NCBI RefSeq assembly: GCF_014764505.1
Contig: NZ_JACXWX010000025.1
Span: 1 to 64,000, forward strand
Source of the DNA: Phormidium tenue FACHB-886
Lineage (GTDB): Bacteria; Cyanobacteriota; Cyanobacteriia; Elainellales; Elainellaceae
Length of the DNA: 64,000 bases
Direction: 5' to 3'
Shown here: positions 16,675 through 28,155 of the stretch, one piece after another
How the letters are laid out: each line of letters begins with the position of its first letter
Position numbering within the stretch: the first letter of the stretch is position 1
Position numbers and translations under genes: made by a program
The notes under the pieces: model-generated
What the model was told of the DNA's origin: nothing
What the model saw: only the letters and a program-made list of their open reading frames with translations
The model's database searches: none

Positions 16675-18660
16675 TTGCTGCTGGTAGAAGACAACCTGGC
16701 AGAAGCCCGCTTGCTCCAGGAATTTCTCAAAGGCACTGTGCTGCACCGGTTTACATTCACCCATGTCAAGCGGCTGAGATAGGCGATCGCCTATCTCAAC
16801 ACCGCCGAGTGTGATGTGATTTTGCTGGATCTGACACTGCCTGATAGCACCGGGCTTGATTCGCTCGATGCCGTAATCCGCTGTGCTCCCGGTTTGCCCA
16901 TCGTCGTTCTCACCAACACCAACGACGATGAATTAGCCGTCGAAGCGGTTCGCCACGGTGCTCAGGATTATCTCGTCAAGCGATCGCTCAATCACGACAG
17001 CTTAGTGCGATCGTTGCGATATGCGATCGAGCGTAAACAAACGGCTGAAGCGTTGCGCGAAGCCAATGAAATCCTCGAACAGCGTGTTTGTGAACGCACG
17101 GCTGAATTGGAAACCACCAATCAACTGCTGAAGCAGGAAATTGAGCAACGCCAAACTATGCAAGAGCGGCTAGAACTGGCGCAGCAGGCGGGTAAGATCG
17201 GCACCTTTGAATGGCATATCCAATCCAATGCGGTGACCTGGACGGCTGAACTCGAAGCCCTGTACGGGCTCGCACCTGGTAGTTTCGACGGTCGCTATGA
17301 TGGCTGGGTTCAAGCTCTGCACCCGGACGATCGGCCGCGAGTTGAACAAGAACTCCAGGCGGCTGTCACATTCCAACAGAGGTTGGATACTGAATTTCGC
17401 ATCCTGTGTCCCTCCGGCGAAACGCGCTGGATTGCTGCCAGAAGTAGCCTATTTCACGATGCTACAGGACAGCCATTCCGCATGATTGGCATTCACATGG
17501 ATATTACCGAGAAGAAGCAGCTGGAATCGCAATTCTTGCGAGCGCAGCGCCTGGAAAGCATTGGTACCTTGGCAAGTGGGATAGCGCATGACCTCAATAA
17601 CATCTTGACGCCGATTCTAGCGGTAGTGCAATTATTGCCGCTAAAAGTAACTACCTTAGATGAGCAAACGCAGCGTTTACTCAAGATTGCTGAAACCAGC
17701 GTTAAACGAGGTGCCGAACTCGTGAAGCAAATCCTCTCGTTTGCGCGCGGTGTGGAAGGGAAACAAGCCAGCCTGCAAATGCAGCATTTGCTATCCGAAA
17801 TTGAGAAAATCATCCAGCCCACCCTGCCGAAGCTAATTGCCATCCAAACCAATGTTCCTGCGACGCTGTGGACAGTCTGCGGCGATGCGACCCAACTGCA
17901 CCAGGTATTTATGAATCTGTGTGTGAATGCGCGGGATGCCATGCCGCAGGGAGGCACCTTGCAGATTACGGCAGAGAATGTGTTGATCGATGCCCAATAT
18001 GCGCGAATGCATCTCGATGCAAGCATCGGACCGCAGGTTGTCATCAGCGTTACCGATACGGGTTGCGGCATCCCCATCCAGATTTTGCACCGAATTTTTG
18101 ATCCGTTCTTCACGACCAAAGAAGTTGGCAAAGGGACGGGACTGGGGCTATCCGCCGTATTAGGCATTGTGAAAAGTCACAATGGCTTTATCCATGTGCA
18201 GAGTGAGGTGAACCAGGGCAGTACATTCAAAGTCTATTTGCCTGCAACTGAATCTAGCGTTTTGGCGCTCGATGATGACCTGGAGCTGCTTACAGGACAA
18301 CAAGAACTCATTCTTGTCGTGGATGATGAAGCCAATATCCGTGAAATCATTAAATCCACCCTCGAAACTTATCGCTACCGCGTCATCACCGCCACCGATG
18401 GCATTGAGGCGATCGCTGCCTTTGCGGAGCATAGAACCGAGATCAGCAGCGTTTTAATGGACATGATGATGCCCACGTTAGATGGAACCATGACTCTACC
18501 ACTACTGCGCCGATTCAACCCAAGTGTCCATGTGACAGGCATGAGTGGATTGAGTCCAACCGAAACGACTGCCCAAGCTCAAACGTTAGGATTCAACAGC
18601 TTCCTATCGAAACCATTCACCACCAAGGAGCTGCTGCAAATTTTACGTCAGCCGAGCTAG
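16675..18660 (+). pseudogene. Hybrid histidine kinase (REC-PAS-HisKA-HATPase-REC) with in-frame TAG
   Basis: The frame begins with LLLVEDNLAEARLLQEFL, the start of a receiver domain, and overlaps the preceding regulator. It hits a TAG at 16780-16782, then continues in frame with AIAYLNTAECDVILLDLTLP carrying the phospho-Asp. A restart at GTG 16816 would lack the first third of the receiver. Downstream are a coiled coil, a PAS_3-type domain (GTFEWHIQSNAVTW), HisKA with [10 protein letters not shown], a HATPase with GTGLGLSAV, and a C-terminal receiver, VVDDEANIREI. Without the stop it would be about 660 residues. It belongs to the same decaying sensory cluster as the phytochrome. Confidence 0.75.
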
Positions 18661-18857
18661 CCGCACTATAAGGTAGCGGATTGCCAACTTTAACGAACTG
18701 GCTGATGGCTCCTCACTCAATCCTGATCGAGGTTGGGGTAGATCTAGTTTGTAAATCAATTAGATTGATTGAGCCCAACATGTTACTTGAGATACATATC
18801 TTTGTGGCAACTCAATAGCAAGATGAACAAGACTAGATTAAAATGTCGATTTTATAC

Positions 18858-19111
18858 AGTGGCATCGGTATTGCGCTTGAACACCAGGACTGTGTGTTTC
18901 TGTCTTTGAATGCCTGCATGGTGCCGAACTTTACTCCAATACGGGCATTGGCTCAGCCATTGTGCGTAGAGAACTAGAACGGATGAACGGATATGTGGGT
19001 ATCGAATCTCAACTGGGACAGGGAAGCCGCTTCTGGATTGCGCTGCCAAGTGCTGTTCTTGCACTGGACGAACTGACGCATGACCCAACCCCTCCGAGTT
19101 CTACTGATTGA
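18858..19111 (+). pseudogene. Histidine kinase ATPase-domain remnant
   Basis: Two frames joined by a frameshift near 18898 read SGIGIALEHQDCVF and then VSVFECLHGAELYSNTGIG, followed by IVRRELERMNGYVGIES and GSRFWIALP. These are the N, G1 and G2 regions of a HATPase domain. The rest of the kinase is missing. Its stop at 19109-19111 overlaps the start of the next gene by 32 bp, as expected if an intact kinase once preceded it. The preceding gap from 18661 holds nothing else recognisable. Confidence 0.7.
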
Positions 19112-20579
19112 TGATAACCCTAGCGATCGTGCCCTCATCCTGCAAGAACTGCAACGAGAATTTTCCCAATTGCAGGTGCAAGAGATTGTTGATGCTATAG
19201 ACTTTGAGCAGGCGATGGTCAGTGATAACTTTGATGCGGTTGTCACAGATTATCAGTTGCGCTGGAGTAACGGGTTGGAAGTGTTGCGAACCGTCAAGGC
19301 GCTTTACCCTCAACGCCCTGTGGTCATGTTTACCAGTACCGGAACTGAAGAAATAGCGGTCGAAGCATTGCAGTCGGGGCTAGATGACTATGTACTGAAA
19401 GAACCCAACCGCTACATCCGAGTCCCTGCTGCCATTCGGCTGGCGCTAGATCGAGTTGAAACGCAGCGGCAAGCAATTCTGTTAAATATTCGATTGCGAG
19501 ACTTGCTCAGCCAACTGCAGATCGGCATTTTCCGCTCTAGACCCAATGGCACGCTCATTGAAAGCAATCCCGCTTTTCTAAAAATACTAGGCGCAGGATC
19601 GCTGGCTCAAGTCAATGAACTGAATTTACTCAACACCCATGACTGCTACATTCAGTTAGCGGGTTTGCCGCCATTCCAACGGCAGGTGCAAGAATTGCAG
19701 CTGCAACAAAGCGATGGTACTCACTTTTGGGCGCTCCTAACCACAACCTTGAATACGATCGAAGGGATTACGGTTGTCGATGGGCTCTTAGAGGACATCA
19801 CAGATCGAAAAGAGACTGAACTGGTGCTTCAGCAATTGAATGCCACGCTGGAAGCGCGAGCCACGGAACAAACAGCCCAGTTGGAAACCGCCAATCAAGA
19901 CCTCGAGGAGCTTGCTTACTCTGTCTCCCATGACTTGCGTGCTCCACTAAGAACAATTCAGGGATTTGCTCAAATCTTGCTGGAAGATATCGGTGAGTCT
20001 TTAAATCCAGAGCATTTAGACTACCTGCAACGAATTGCTGCCAGTGCTGAACAATTAAATATCTTGATCACAGACCTTTTGATCTATAGCGGCTTGAGAC
20101 AGGGTGAAATTGAATTGAAATCTATAGATCTCTTTCTAGCGCTGACAGAGGTGCTGACCCAATTGAAGCCGGAAATCCAAGCCCGACAGGCACGAATTCG
20201 AATTAGAAAACCGCTGCTGACCGTGCAGGCGAATCGTTTGATTCTCACTCAGGTGTTGACAAACTTATTGTCCAATGCAGTTAAATTTGTAGCAAATGGT
20301 GTGCAGCCTGAGGTGCGAGTCTGGGCAGAACCGCGGGCAGATCGGATTCGGCTGTGGATTGAGGACAATGGGGTCGGCATTGCCGTAGACAAGCAGGAAC
20401 AGATTTTCAAACCTTTTACTCGCTTGCATGCCGAGGAAGAATATTCTGGCACTGGCATTGGGCTAGCGATCGTCCGCAAGGGAGTTGAGCAGATGGGTGG
20501 ACAAGTAGGCGTTGAAACCCAGTTGGGGCGCGGCAGCCGGTTTTGGATAGAGCTACCAAGGGTACTGGAATCCCCGTAG
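19080..20579 (+). CDS. Hybrid sensor histidine kinase, REC-PAS-HisKA-HATPase
   Basis: The 499-residue soluble protein begins with a receiver (VLLIDDNPSDRALIL, phospho-Asp in AVVTDYQL), followed by a PAS domain over about residues 140-250. A short coiled coil leads to HisKA with AYSVSHDLRAPLRTIQGF and a HATPase with GTGIGLAIVRKG. It is intact and probably cytoplasmic. The phospho-His kinase module resembles phytochrome-type kinases. The gene was formerly coupled to a kinase of which only the tail survives upstream. It converges with the next kinase gene. Confidence 0.9.
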   Translation: MTQPLRVLLIDDNPSDRALILQELQREFSQLQVQEIVDAIDFEQAMVSDNFDAVVTDYQLRWSNGLEVLRTVKALYPQRPVVMFTSTGTEEIAVEALQSGLDDYVLKEPNRYIRVPAAIRLALDRVETQRQAILLNIRLRDLLSQLQIGIFRSRPNGTLIESNPAFLKILGAGSLAQVNELNLLNTHDCYIQLAGLPPFQRQVQELQLQQSDGTHFWALLTTTLNTIEGITVVDGLLEDITDRKETELVLQQLNATLEARATEQTAQLETANQDLEELAYSVSHDLRAPLRTIQGFAQILLEDIGESLNPEHLDYLQRIAASAEQLNILITDLLIYSGLRQGEIELKSIDLFLALTEVLTQLKPEIQARQARIRIRKPLLTVQANRLILTQVLTNLLSNAVKFVANGVQPEVRVWAEPRADRIRLWIEDNGVGIAVDKQEQIFKPFTRLHAEEEYSGTGIGLAIVRKGVEQMGGQVGVETQLGRGSRFWIELPRVLESP

Positions 20580-20607
20580 TTTGTAGGAAAAGTCCCGGCT
20601 TGGCAGG

Positions 20608-23106
20608 CTATGAGCCAGTTTGCTGTGAACTAGTTTGCTGTGAACTAGTTTGTTGTGAACCTACTTTCGTATCGCCAAATATTCTCTCAGCCCCAGCCAA
20701 AGCAGCTTGTTGCAGGACGGGCAATTGCACGGTAAAAATGGCACCTTGATCTTCACCCAGGCTCTCTGCCTTGACGCTTCCCCCATGCATCTCCGCAATT
20801 TGCCGCACGATCGCCAGCCCCAACCCTAGACTACCAAATTGACGAGTGATCGAGCCGTCTTCCTGCCGAAAATACTCAAACACATACGGTAGGAATTGGG
20901 ACTGAATGCCCTTTCCAGTATCAACCACCCGAATTTGAGCAAAATTATTAACATATCTGAGTTCAACGGTCACCTGTCCGCCGTTAGGGGTAAATTTGAC
21001 TGCGTTGGTGAGCAAGTTCCAAACCATCTGCTGCAGGCGGGCAGCATCACCAGAAATAGGGGCGGTTGTTGTATCAAAGTCAAGCAGAATCCGGATATCC
21101 TTAGCTTCTGCTGCCAAGCGCACCGTATTCACTGCCGCAGAAATCACCAACGGTAAGTTTACAGAAGCCGCCGTCAAGGACAATTTGCCCTGCATGATGT
21201 GGGAGATGTCGAGTAAATCTTCGATCAGTTGAGACTGTAATTTGGCACTGCGCTCGATCGTCTTTAAGGCTTCGGCTTGGCGCTCCGGGTCGAGCTTGCC
21301 GCTTTGCAGTAGCTTTGTCCAACCGAGAATCGGACTCAAAGGCGATCTCAACTCATGGGAGAGAACCGCCAAGAACTCATCTTTAAGCCGGTTGGCAGTT
21401 TCAGCCGTTTCCCGCGCTGCCTGTTCACGATGCAAAAGTTGTTCGCGCTCTTGTTCTGCTTTTTTACGATCGCTGACATCCTGGCAGACTGCAGCAACTC
21501 GGCGGCTGTTTGCATCGCCCACCTTAAAGACGTAGAAGCTAAACCAAGACTTGAGCGGCTCAGCGTACAACTCCTGACGTTCACCTATCCCGGTCTGAAC
21601 TACCCTGCCAAAGGTTTCCCACCAATGGGGTTCGTAGCTCGGATCAATCTCGCGCAGCTGTTTTCCAGCAAGGTCTTGTCCGGTTAACCGCCATGCCGCA
21701 GGATTTGCTTCTAGATAGAGAATATCTACCGGGCGGCCGTTTTTGTCAAAAACGACATCAGCAAGGAAATAGCCTTCGTCGATCGAGTTGAACAACATCC
21801 GGTATTTAGCTTCCGATTCCCGCAGAGCGGCTTCAGCGCGAAGGCGTTCGATCTGATTCCAGATCCGGGCTGCTAGCTCGCGCATCAGTTCAATTTCATC
21901 AATGCGCCAGTTGTAAGGCTCCCGATGATATACACCGAGCGTAAATTTCCACTCATTTTCCTTAATAAGCGGGACGTTGATAAACGAACCAATGTTTAGA
22001 GCAGCAAATCGCTGTGCATCGACAATCCGCGAGTCAGCCGTTACATCACGTACCACAATCATTTGTCTGGCTTTTGCGGCTTGCTGAAATTCCTCAGTGA
22101 CCAGTTCAGGCAGAGAATAAACCCCCACTAAGCCAGGGACATCTTCCTGGTGCCATTCGTCATAAACGACTGCTTCATCTGCTTCTGCATCAATTTCAAC
22201 AAAGGCACAAGATGCGATATTGAGATAGTGATGCAGTTGCTCACCAATGATTTGCACAACGTCTCTGACACGGGTTGTCTCAACCAAGCTCTGACTAACC
22301 TGAGCAAAAAATTCTGCATTCAGTTCTATTCGCTTGCGTTGGTTAATGTCTTGAATCAGGGCAACGGTGCGGAGCGGTTGCCCGGCTGCATTGCGAATAA
22401 TTGCGCCTGTTACCAGCACCCATACAATGCTGCCATCTTTGCGAATGTAGCGTTTTTCTGACTGATAATCGCTGGCTTCTCCATTCAGCAAGCTCATATA
22501 ACGGTGGTGGTCGCGATCGCGATCGTCAGGATGGTTCAGGTCATCAACGGTGAGCGCAAGCAATTCGGACTCGCTATAGCCGGTGATCGCACATAGAGTG
22601 GCATCAACCCGCAGAAAACGACGGGTTATCGCCTCTGTCTGCGCCTTGCCTACACTGCTGATGTTAAATATGGCACGGAAGTCCGCTTCACGCTCATGCA
22701 AGCGTGCTTCCGCTTGTCGCTGCTCGCGCCGCGCTTCGACTTGCCGCAATGCTCTTTGTACACAAGGGACTAACTGTTCCAATCGATGCTTGAGCACAAA
22801 TCCTGCAGCTCCTGCTTCCAGCGCATCGATCACCAATTCTTCGCCCACGCTGACACTGACAAAAATCAAGGAGACTTCCGGGCAAATATGACGGGCAGTT
22901 TCTAACGTAGAGCTGCCATCAGAATCAGGTAGGGCATAATCTGCCAAAATCAGATCGAACTTAGCCGTTTCCAGTGCCTTGATAAAATCAGCGCGAGTGT
23001 TTACCCGCAACAGATCATGATCCATGCCGCCCGCTGTTAGCGTGGCTTGCACTAGTTCTGCATCGGGCAAATTAACTTCAAATAAAAGAAACTGGAAAGC
23101 GGACAT
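20608..23106 (-). CDS. Hybrid sensor histidine kinase, REC-PAS-GAF-PAS-HisKA-HATPase
   Basis: The 832-residue protein starts with a receiver-like domain (LILADYALPDSDG). Its first strand reads FLLFEVNLPD, so one acidic ligand is replaced by Val. A PAS/PAC follows (KRYIRKDGSIVWVLVTGAI), then a GAF domain (about 270-420), a second PAS, HisKA with LSHELRSPLSPILGW and a HATPase with GLGLGLAIVRQI. There is no membrane segment, so it is cytoplasmic. The C-terminus ends in a repetitive Ser/Gln/Thr tail encoded by 15-bp repeats. It is transcribed towards the other kinases, and nothing here identifies the signal. Confidence 0.9.
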   Translation of the reverse strand: MSAFQFLLFEVNLPDAELVQATLTAGGMDHDLLRVNTRADFIKALETAKFDLILADYALPDSDGSSTLETARHICPEVSLIFVSVSVGEELVIDALEAGAAGFVLKHRLEQLVPCVQRALRQVEARREQRQAEARLHEREADFRAIFNISSVGKAQTEAITRRFLRVDATLCAITGYSESELLALTVDDLNHPDDRDRDHHRYMSLLNGEASDYQSEKRYIRKDGSIVWVLVTGAIIRNAAGQPLRTVALIQDINQRKRIELNAEFFAQVSQSLVETTRVRDVVQIIGEQLHHYLNIASCAFVEIDAEADEAVVYDEWHQEDVPGLVGVYSLPELVTEEFQQAAKARQMIVVRDVTADSRIVDAQRFAALNIGSFINVPLIKENEWKFTLGVYHREPYNWRIDEIELMRELAARIWNQIERLRAEAALRESEAKYRMLFNSIDEGYFLADVVFDKNGRPVDILYLEANPAAWRLTGQDLAGKQLREIDPSYEPHWWETFGRVVQTGIGERQELYAEPLKSWFSFYVFKVGDANSRRVAAVCQDVSDRKKAEQEREQLLHREQAARETAETANRLKDEFLAVLSHELRSPLSPILGWTKLLQSGKLDPERQAEALKTIERSAKLQSQLIEDLLDISHIMQGKLSLTAASVNLPLVISAAVNTVRLAAEAKDIRILLDFDTTTAPISGDAARLQQMVWNLLTNAVKFTPNGGQVTVELRYVNNFAQIRVVDTGKGIQSQFLPYVFEYFRQEDGSITRQFGSLGLGLAIVRQIAEMHGGSVKAESLGEDQGAIFTVQLPVLQQAALAGAERIFGDTKVGSQQTSSQQTSSQQTGS
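20616..20660. repeat. Three 15-bp tandem repeats at the 3' end of a kinase gene
   Basis: CTAGTTTGCTGTGAA-like units lie at 20616-20630, 20631-20645 and 20646-20660, with one or two mismatches. On the reverse strand they encode the SSQQT repeats of the kinase C-terminus. They sit at the junction of two convergent genes and may vary in copy number. Confidence 0.85.
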
Positions 23107-23824
23107 TGTAAGATTCTGCTAATTCAAGAAGGCAAAACTTTGGTAACTTAAAAATCTTTACCATGTTCCTAAAGTCATCAATAGAGCCTTTAGATTGACA
23201 TTAGGAGCAGCAACCAGCTTGCCAGGTAACTCGTCTAGCACCCAACTGAAGCACAGTTCTGCTACACCGAGCGCAGCTCGGCTATCTCGCTTCAAGGTCT
23301 GGGTGCGATAATGCAGCCCTGACATTAATATCCTGACATTAATATAGTGACGTACGTTTCGCTAAGGAGGCGTTGCCCATTGTGGAGTTCTGTCATCAGC
23401 ACATGAGTTCTATCACTGTTTCATCTACAGTTCTGCCACACGATTAAGAACTGAGCTGAGATAAGTAAATATACTGATTAGAATCTTTATCTGTTACTCT
23501 TAATCGTTTTACATTGGGAGCCGATCTATGTCTCCAATCTATATCTCAAGTTTTACAAGTTGCAACCCAAACTATTGCAACCAAAAAAGCTGTTGCCCTG
23601 CTGGCAAGTTTCTAGATATTGCCAATTTTATCAAAATATGGCGCTACCTGCCTGGATAAACAGGGTTGTCCTACCGTATGCGTAACGCTATCCATAGATC
23701 TGCTACGGTTGGCACAGTGATGGATTCATCCACTGCTTGCTGTTAAGCAATGCCTTTATTTCTAATAAAGTGATTTCCAATAAAGTCTAGACTATTAAAA
23801 CCCCTTAGATGAATAGGATGCACC
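23107..23824. other. Long non-coding gap upstream of ilvD
   Basis: About 720 bases without a credible gene between a leftward kinase and the rightward ilvD. It contains a 14-bp tandem duplication, CCTGACATTAATAT (23318-23331 and 23332-23345), and a short self-complementary stretch GAGCGCAGCTC near 23270. Promoters of both genes must lie here. I saw no leader peptide rich in Leu, Ile or Val that would suggest attenuation of ilvD. Confidence 0.4.
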
Positions 23825-25669
23825 ATGCCGACCTATCGATCCAAAACCTCCACTCAAGGACGCAATATGGCCGGTGCCCGTGCGCTCTGGCGCGCCACCG
23901 GAATGCAGACCGAGGATTTCGAGAAGCCAATTATTGCAGTTGCCAACTCCTTTACCCAGTTTGTACCTGGACACGTTCACCTGAAGGATCTGGGACAATT
24001 GGTGTGCCGTGAGATTGAAGCCGCTGGGGGTGTCGCCAAGGAATTCAACACGATCGCAGTGGACGATGGCATCGCTATGGGGCATGACGGGATGCTCTAC
24101 AGTCTGCCTTCGCGCGAGATCATCGCCGACTCGGTCGAGTACATGGTCAATGCCCATTGTGCCGATGCCCTAGTCTGCATTTCCAACTGTGACAAGATTA
24201 CTCCTGGGATGTTGATGGCAGCCCTGCGTCTGAACATTCCTGCCGTATTCGTCTCCGGCGGCCCGATGGAAGCTGGCAAGACCAAGCTCGCAGACCACAA
24301 ACTAGACTTGGTGGATGCCATGGTGGTTGCCGCGAACGACACTGTCAGCGACGAGGTTGTTGAAGAGTATGAGCGTTCCGCCTGCCCGACCTGTGGCTCT
24401 TGCTCTGGTATGTTCACCGCAAACTCGATGAACTGTCTCACTGAAGCCATTGGGCTCTCCTTACCCGGCAACGGCACCGTGCTGGCAACCCATTTCGATC
24501 GTAAAGATCTATTCCTTAACGCCGCGAGAACTATTGTCAGCATTACCCGCCGCTATTATGAGCAAGATGATGAATCGGTACTGCCGCGCTCTATAGCCAG
24601 TTTCAAAGCGTTTGAAAATGCTATGGCGCTAGATATCGCTATGGGCGGATCGACCAACACCATTCTGCACTTACTGGCTGCTGTTCATGAAGCCGGTGTT
24701 AATTTCACCCTGACTGACATCGATCGCCTCTCGCGTCAGGTTCCCCAACTCTGCAAAGTGGCGCCTAACACGCAAAAGTATCACATCGAGGATGTCCATC
24801 GGGCGGGCGGCATTCCCGGCATTCTTGGCGAGTTAGATCGGGCTGGTCTGCTCCACACGGATGTGCCAACGGTTCACAGTCAGACGCTGAAAGAGGCGCT
24901 CGATCGCTGGGATGTCATGCGTACCAATGACGAAGCCGTTCATACCTTCTTTAAGGCTGGCCCTGCAGGGATTCCTACTCAGCAGGCTTTTAGTCAATCA
25001 ACCCGCTGGACCTCCCTCGATCTAGATCGCGAAAACGGCTGTATCCGCAGTGCCGAAAACGCTTTCAGCACCGAAGGCGGGCTGGCTGTGCTATACGGCA
25101 ATCTGGCTGAGCGTGGTTGTATTGTGAAGACGGCAGGTGTAGACGAAAGCATTCTTGTGTTTGAAGGTAAGGCACGCATTTATGAAAGTCAGAATGCCGC
25201 TGTCAAAGGAATTCTCAACGATGAAGTGGAACCGGGCAATGTGGTGATCATCCGTTATGAAGGTCCGCGCGGGGGTCCGGGTATGCAGGAAATGCTCTAC
25301 CCAACCAGCTACCTCAAATCCAAAGGGCTGGGCAAAGTTTGTGCATTATTGACCGATGGTCGTTTCTCAGGCGGGACTTCGGGCCTTTCGATTGGTCATG
25401 CTTCTCCAGAAGCGGCAGCGGGCGGCAACATTGCGCTGGTGCAGGACGGCGATCGCATCCTGATCGACATCCCCAATCGCAGCATCCATGCGGATCTGTC
25501 GGCAGAGGAATTAGCCAGCCGTCGGGCTGCGATGGAAGCAAAGGGCAAAGATGCCTGGAAGCCTGCACAGCCCCGGCAGCGGCAGGTAACAGCGGCACTC
25601 AAGGCTTATGCACTGCTAGCGACTAGCGCCGATCAAGGCGCGGTACGAAACCTGGAAATGCTTGAGTAG
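23825..25669 (+). CDS. ilvD: Dihydroxy-acid dehydratase, long (E. coli-like) form
   Basis: IlvD dehydrates 2,3-dihydroxy-isovalerate and 2,3-dihydroxy-methylvalerate in valine, leucine and isoleucine synthesis, using an Fe-S cluster. The 614-residue protein has [25 protein letters not shown], the cluster Cys in [12 protein letters not shown] (Cys122), [19 protein letters not shown] (Cys187-193) and the C-terminal [14 protein letters not shown]. The sequence and length follow the roughly 615-residue enterobacterial form rather than the roughly 560-residue form usual in cyanobacteria. It may be a transferred or second copy. It stands alone with a strong terminator and no other ilv genes. Confidence 0.95.
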   Translation: MPTYRSKTSTQGRNMAGARALWRATGMQTEDFEKPIIAVANSFTQFVPGHVHLKDLGQLVCREIEAAGGVAKEFNTIAVDDGIAMGHDGMLYSLPSREIIADSVEYMVNAHCADALVCISNCDKITPGMLMAALRLNIPAVFVSGGPMEAGKTKLADHKLDLVDAMVVAANDTVSDEVVEEYERSACPTCGSCSGMFTANSMNCLTEAIGLSLPGNGTVLATHFDRKDLFLNAARTIVSITRRYYEQDDESVLPRSIASFKAFENAMALDIAMGGSTNTILHLLAAVHEAGVNFTLTDIDRLSRQVPQLCKVAPNTQKYHIEDVHRAGGIPGILGELDRAGLLHTDVPTVHSQTLKEALDRWDVMRTNDEAVHTFFKAGPAGIPTQQAFSQSTRWTSLDLDRENGCIRSAENAFSTEGGLAVLYGNLAERGCIVKTAGVDESILVFEGKARIYESQNAAVKGILNDEVEPGNVVIIRYEGPRGGPGMQEMLYPTSYLKSKGLGKVCALLTDGRFSGGTSGLSIGHASPEAAAGGNIALVQDGDRILIDIPNRSIHADLSAEELASRRAAMEAKGKDAWKPAQPRQRQVTAALKAYALLATSADQGAVRNLEMLE

Positions 25670-25699
25670 AGAAATGGCGCTCCGCGCTTAGATTGAAAT

Positions 25700-25742
25700 C
25701 TTTTGTGTAAAAGCCCCGCATAGCGGGGCTTTTACACAAAAG
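25700..25742. terminator. Perfect 20-bp bidirectional terminator
   Basis: The arms CTTTTGTGTAAAAGCCCCGC (25700-25719) and its reverse complement (25723-25742) are separated by 3 nt. The GC-rich tip and flanking A/T runs on both sides fit a rho-independent terminator shared by the convergent ilvD and S-formylglutathione hydrolase genes. Confidence 0.85.
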
Positions 25743-25780
25743 GTTTTCCTGATGTATGTTGTGAATTGCCCTAGCTGCCC

Positions 25781-26623
25781 CTAGCCCAGCGCATTCGCGT
25801 GATGCCGGATGTGATCTTCAATAAAGGTGGCGATGAAATAGTAGCTGTGATCGTAGCCCTCCTGCCGTCGCAGCGTTAGCGGCTGCCCGGCTTCGGTGCA
25901 GGCTTTCTCAAACGCTTCTGGCATGAGCTGTTCGCTGAGGAAGCGATCGGCTGTGCCTTGATCAATCAAAATCGAGTGGGGTAAAGGTGCATCGCGAACT
26001 AGCTCACTCGCATCATAGGCACGCCAATCTTGGAAGTTATCGCCCAAATAGCGCGAAAAGGCTTTTTGTCCCCAGGGGGCCTGCATGGGTGCGGCAATCG
26101 GCGCGAAGGCAGACACAGATCGATAGCGATCGGGGTTGCGCAAGGCGCAGACCAGCGCACCATGTCCTCCCATGGAATGTCCGAAGATGCCTTGTCGATC
26201 GCTCAGGACTGGAAAATGTTGGGCAATTAGCTCGGGTAGCTCTTCGACCACATAGCTATACATGCGGTAGTGCGCCTGCCAGGGCTGCTGAGTGGCATCT
26301 ACATAAAAACCTGCCCCAGTGCCAAAGTCCCAATCCTCGTCTTCTCCAGGAATTTCGGTATTGCGCGGACTGGTATCTGGCGCCACCAGAATTAAGCCGT
26401 ATTTGGCGGCAAACTGCTGCGCGCCTGCTTTAGCCATAAAATTTTCTTCGGTGCAGGTTAGCCCAGAGAGAAAATAAAGGACAGGCAGCGATCGCCCCTC
26501 AGCCTGCGGCGGTTGATACACCGAGAATCGCATTTCGCTATTGCAAGCTACCGACGAATGGCGATAAACCCCCAGTGTGCCGTCAAAGCAGCGCGTTTCG
26601 CTGACCACCTGCAAGTTAGACAT
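25781..26623 (-). CDS. S-formylglutathione hydrolase
   Basis: This esterase splits S-formylglutathione into formate and glutathione, the second step of glutathione-dependent formaldehyde detoxification. I start at the ATG at 26623 ([20 protein letters not shown]), giving 280 residues, the family's usual length. The alpha/beta-hydrolase nucleophile Ser is in [10 protein letters not shown], the Asp in DQGTADRFL and the His in GYDHSYYF. The protein also has [13 protein letters not shown] near the N-terminus, typical of FrmB/FghA. It lies downstream of the formaldehyde dehydrogenase gene in the same direction and is probably co-transcribed. Confidence 0.93.
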   Translation of the reverse strand: MSNLQVVSETRCFDGTLGVYRHSSVACNSEMRFSVYQPPQAEGRSLPVLYFLSGLTCTEENFMAKAGAQQFAAKYGLILVAPDTSPRNTEIPGEDEDWDFGTGAGFYVDATQQPWQAHYRMYSYVVEELPELIAQHFPVLSDRQGIFGHSMGGHGALVCALRNPDRYRSVSAFAPIAAPMQAPWGQKAFSRYLGDNFQDWRAYDASELVRDAPLPHSILIDQGTADRFLSEQLMPEAFEKACTEAGQPLTLRRQEGYDHSYYFIATFIEDHIRHHANALG

Positions 26624-26704
26624 ATAAGCTGTAACCTCTTTCAAATACAGCCATTGTAGGGACGAATGGGGGCTCGTCCCCACCAGACATATTCTGCTTC
26701 GTTC

Positions 26705-28155
<1,451 letters not shown>

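Noticed and set aside
14056-16782. Stop-codon readthrough or recoding in the sensory genes
   Set aside because: The two internal stops are different codons, TAA and TAG. Both are used as normal stops here, and no suppressor context or stem is evident. Decay is simpler.
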